DNA of 13,420 nucleotides from an uncultured bacterium. GTDB lineage: Bacteria > Bacillota > Clostridia > Lachnospirales > Lachnospiraceae. The notes under the pieces were generated by a model that saw nothing but the letters and a program-made list of their open reading frames with translations, did no database searches and was not told where the DNA came from. Position numbers and translations under genes: made by a program. The stretch is from the NCBI GenBank assembly GCA_905214955.1, contig CAJMON010000075.1:1-13420 (forward strand), read 5' to 3'. Positions 12,906 to 13,420 of the stretch are shown here, piece by piece; positions within the stretch are counted from its first letter, which is position 1; each line of letters begins with the position of its first letter.

Positions 12906-13326
12906 TGAGAACTTTTTCAGAACCTGCATTCAGATAACATCCTTTTCTCCAGATCACGCCGATCCGCTGAGGAACCACCGGTTCCAGAGGAATGCCTGCC
13001 AGATCCGGATTTTCTTCCGTCAGAGAACTGTAAAAAAAGCAGCTTCCATCCACTGATGAATGCTCCGCTTCTGGACAGAATCTGTATTGTACAGCAGAAG
13101 CAGTTCTTCACGGAGCATTTCTGCCGTAATCTTTTTTTCGCCTGCCAGAGAGCGGGAGGGCCTGGTACAAAAAAGAAACGGATCTTCCCACATGGGGAAA
13201 CATCTGGACAGAAAATTCTTTCTCCAGTTCTTTTATCGCACTGGATACTGCAGGCTGAGTGACGTACAGCTTCTGCACTGCCCTGGTAATGCTCAAACAC
13301 CGCGGTGTCTCACAAAAATATTCCAG
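12906..13326 (-). pseudogene. Broken LysR-family regulator
   Basis: Pieces of one LysR-type regulator lie in order in three frames. From 13326 to about 13140 the winged helix reads LEYFCETPRCLSITRAVQKL then TQPAVSSAIKELEKEF. A stop codon (TAG, 13327-13329) stands where the first residues should be. At the seven-A run (13132-13138) the frame changes to KKITAEMLREELLLLYNTDS, which belongs to the effector domain, so the middle of the gene has been lost. A second shift near the TTTTTT run leads to LTEENPDLAGIPLEPVVPQR and RIGVIWRKGCYLNAGSEK, the C-terminal part. Only about 140 of the usual 300 residues remain. The last recognisable codons run straight into the 25-bp promoter box of the operon. 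It cannot make a working regulator. Confidence 0.85.
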
Positions 13327-13329
13327 CTA

Positions 13330-13420
13330 TAGCGATCCTCGTAAATAATGCATTTAAGGCAGTTAAGCAGAGTGCGAAAGACAAGGAAGATATCTGCAGG
13401 CGTGCTGACGCACGGCAAAG
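13330..13420. other. Right edge, no gene recognised
   Basis: These 91 bases carry no supported coding region. A short hairpin, CGTGC-TGAC-GCACG, lies near the window end. The stretch replaces the expected start of the LysR gene, so the junction near 13327 is probably where other DNA was joined to it. Confidence 0.35.

Noticed and set aside
12917..13300. 127-codon minus-strand open frame as a gene
   Set aside because: It is an out-of-frame reading through the LysR remnant; the recognisable LysR segments lie in the other frames.

Overview
The window looks like a chromosomal piece of a low-to-mid GC Gram-positive, most likely a clostridial Lachnospiraceae-type gut bacterium. That placement is inferred from strong AGGAGG ribosome sites, sigma-A-like TTGACA/TACAAT promoters, a NiaR-type niacin regulator, an IlvE of clostridial style and the general protein flavour. 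No 16S or other phylogenetic marker is present, so the genus is not claimed.

Left part (1-3600), ordinary chromosome: ilvE (branched-chain aminotransferase, minus strand) is divergent from an M24-family Xaa-Pro peptidase (plus strand) that ends in a clear intrinsic terminator. Then come a small YccF-family membrane protein and the niacin-responsive repressor niaR, both on the minus strand. niaR has its own strong promoter, an 8-bp inverted repeat bracketing the -10 box and a long leader hairpin.

Central and right part (3606-12904), an accessory locus read entirely on the minus strand. In order of transcription: a small XRE-like helix-turn-helix protein; a 500-residue protein with a helical N-terminus and an RCC1/beta-propeller-like C-terminus; a single-pass membrane-anchored helical protein; a coiled-coil protein; an Hsp70/actin-fold ATPase whose substrate-binding domain is replaced by a helical region; a Ycf46-like AAA+ ATPase; and, after a 367-bp gap, a two-pass membrane protein with a long coiled-coil N-terminus and a charged tail. 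The first six genes are packed with gaps of 3-20 bp or short overlaps, so they form one operon. The seventh has its own promoter. Both promoters carry an identical 25-bp box placed exactly 15 bp upstream of the -10 hexamer, which ties the two units into one regulon.

The gap between the AAA+ gene and the last membrane gene holds what looks like a decayed IS200/IS605-type remnant: a subterminal hairpin, a TnpB-like C-terminal tail and a series of stems resembling a TnpB-associated RNA. To the right of the operon (12906-13326) lies a LysR-family regulator reduced to fragments in three frames, ending against the operon's promoter box.

I do not recognise the seven-gene locus as a named system. 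Its logic (DNA-binding regulator, actin-fold chaperone-like ATPase, AAA+ remodeller, two membrane anchors, propeller scaffold) suggests a nucleotide-driven, membrane-associated protein-remodelling or stress/conflict complex. That functional statement is inference.
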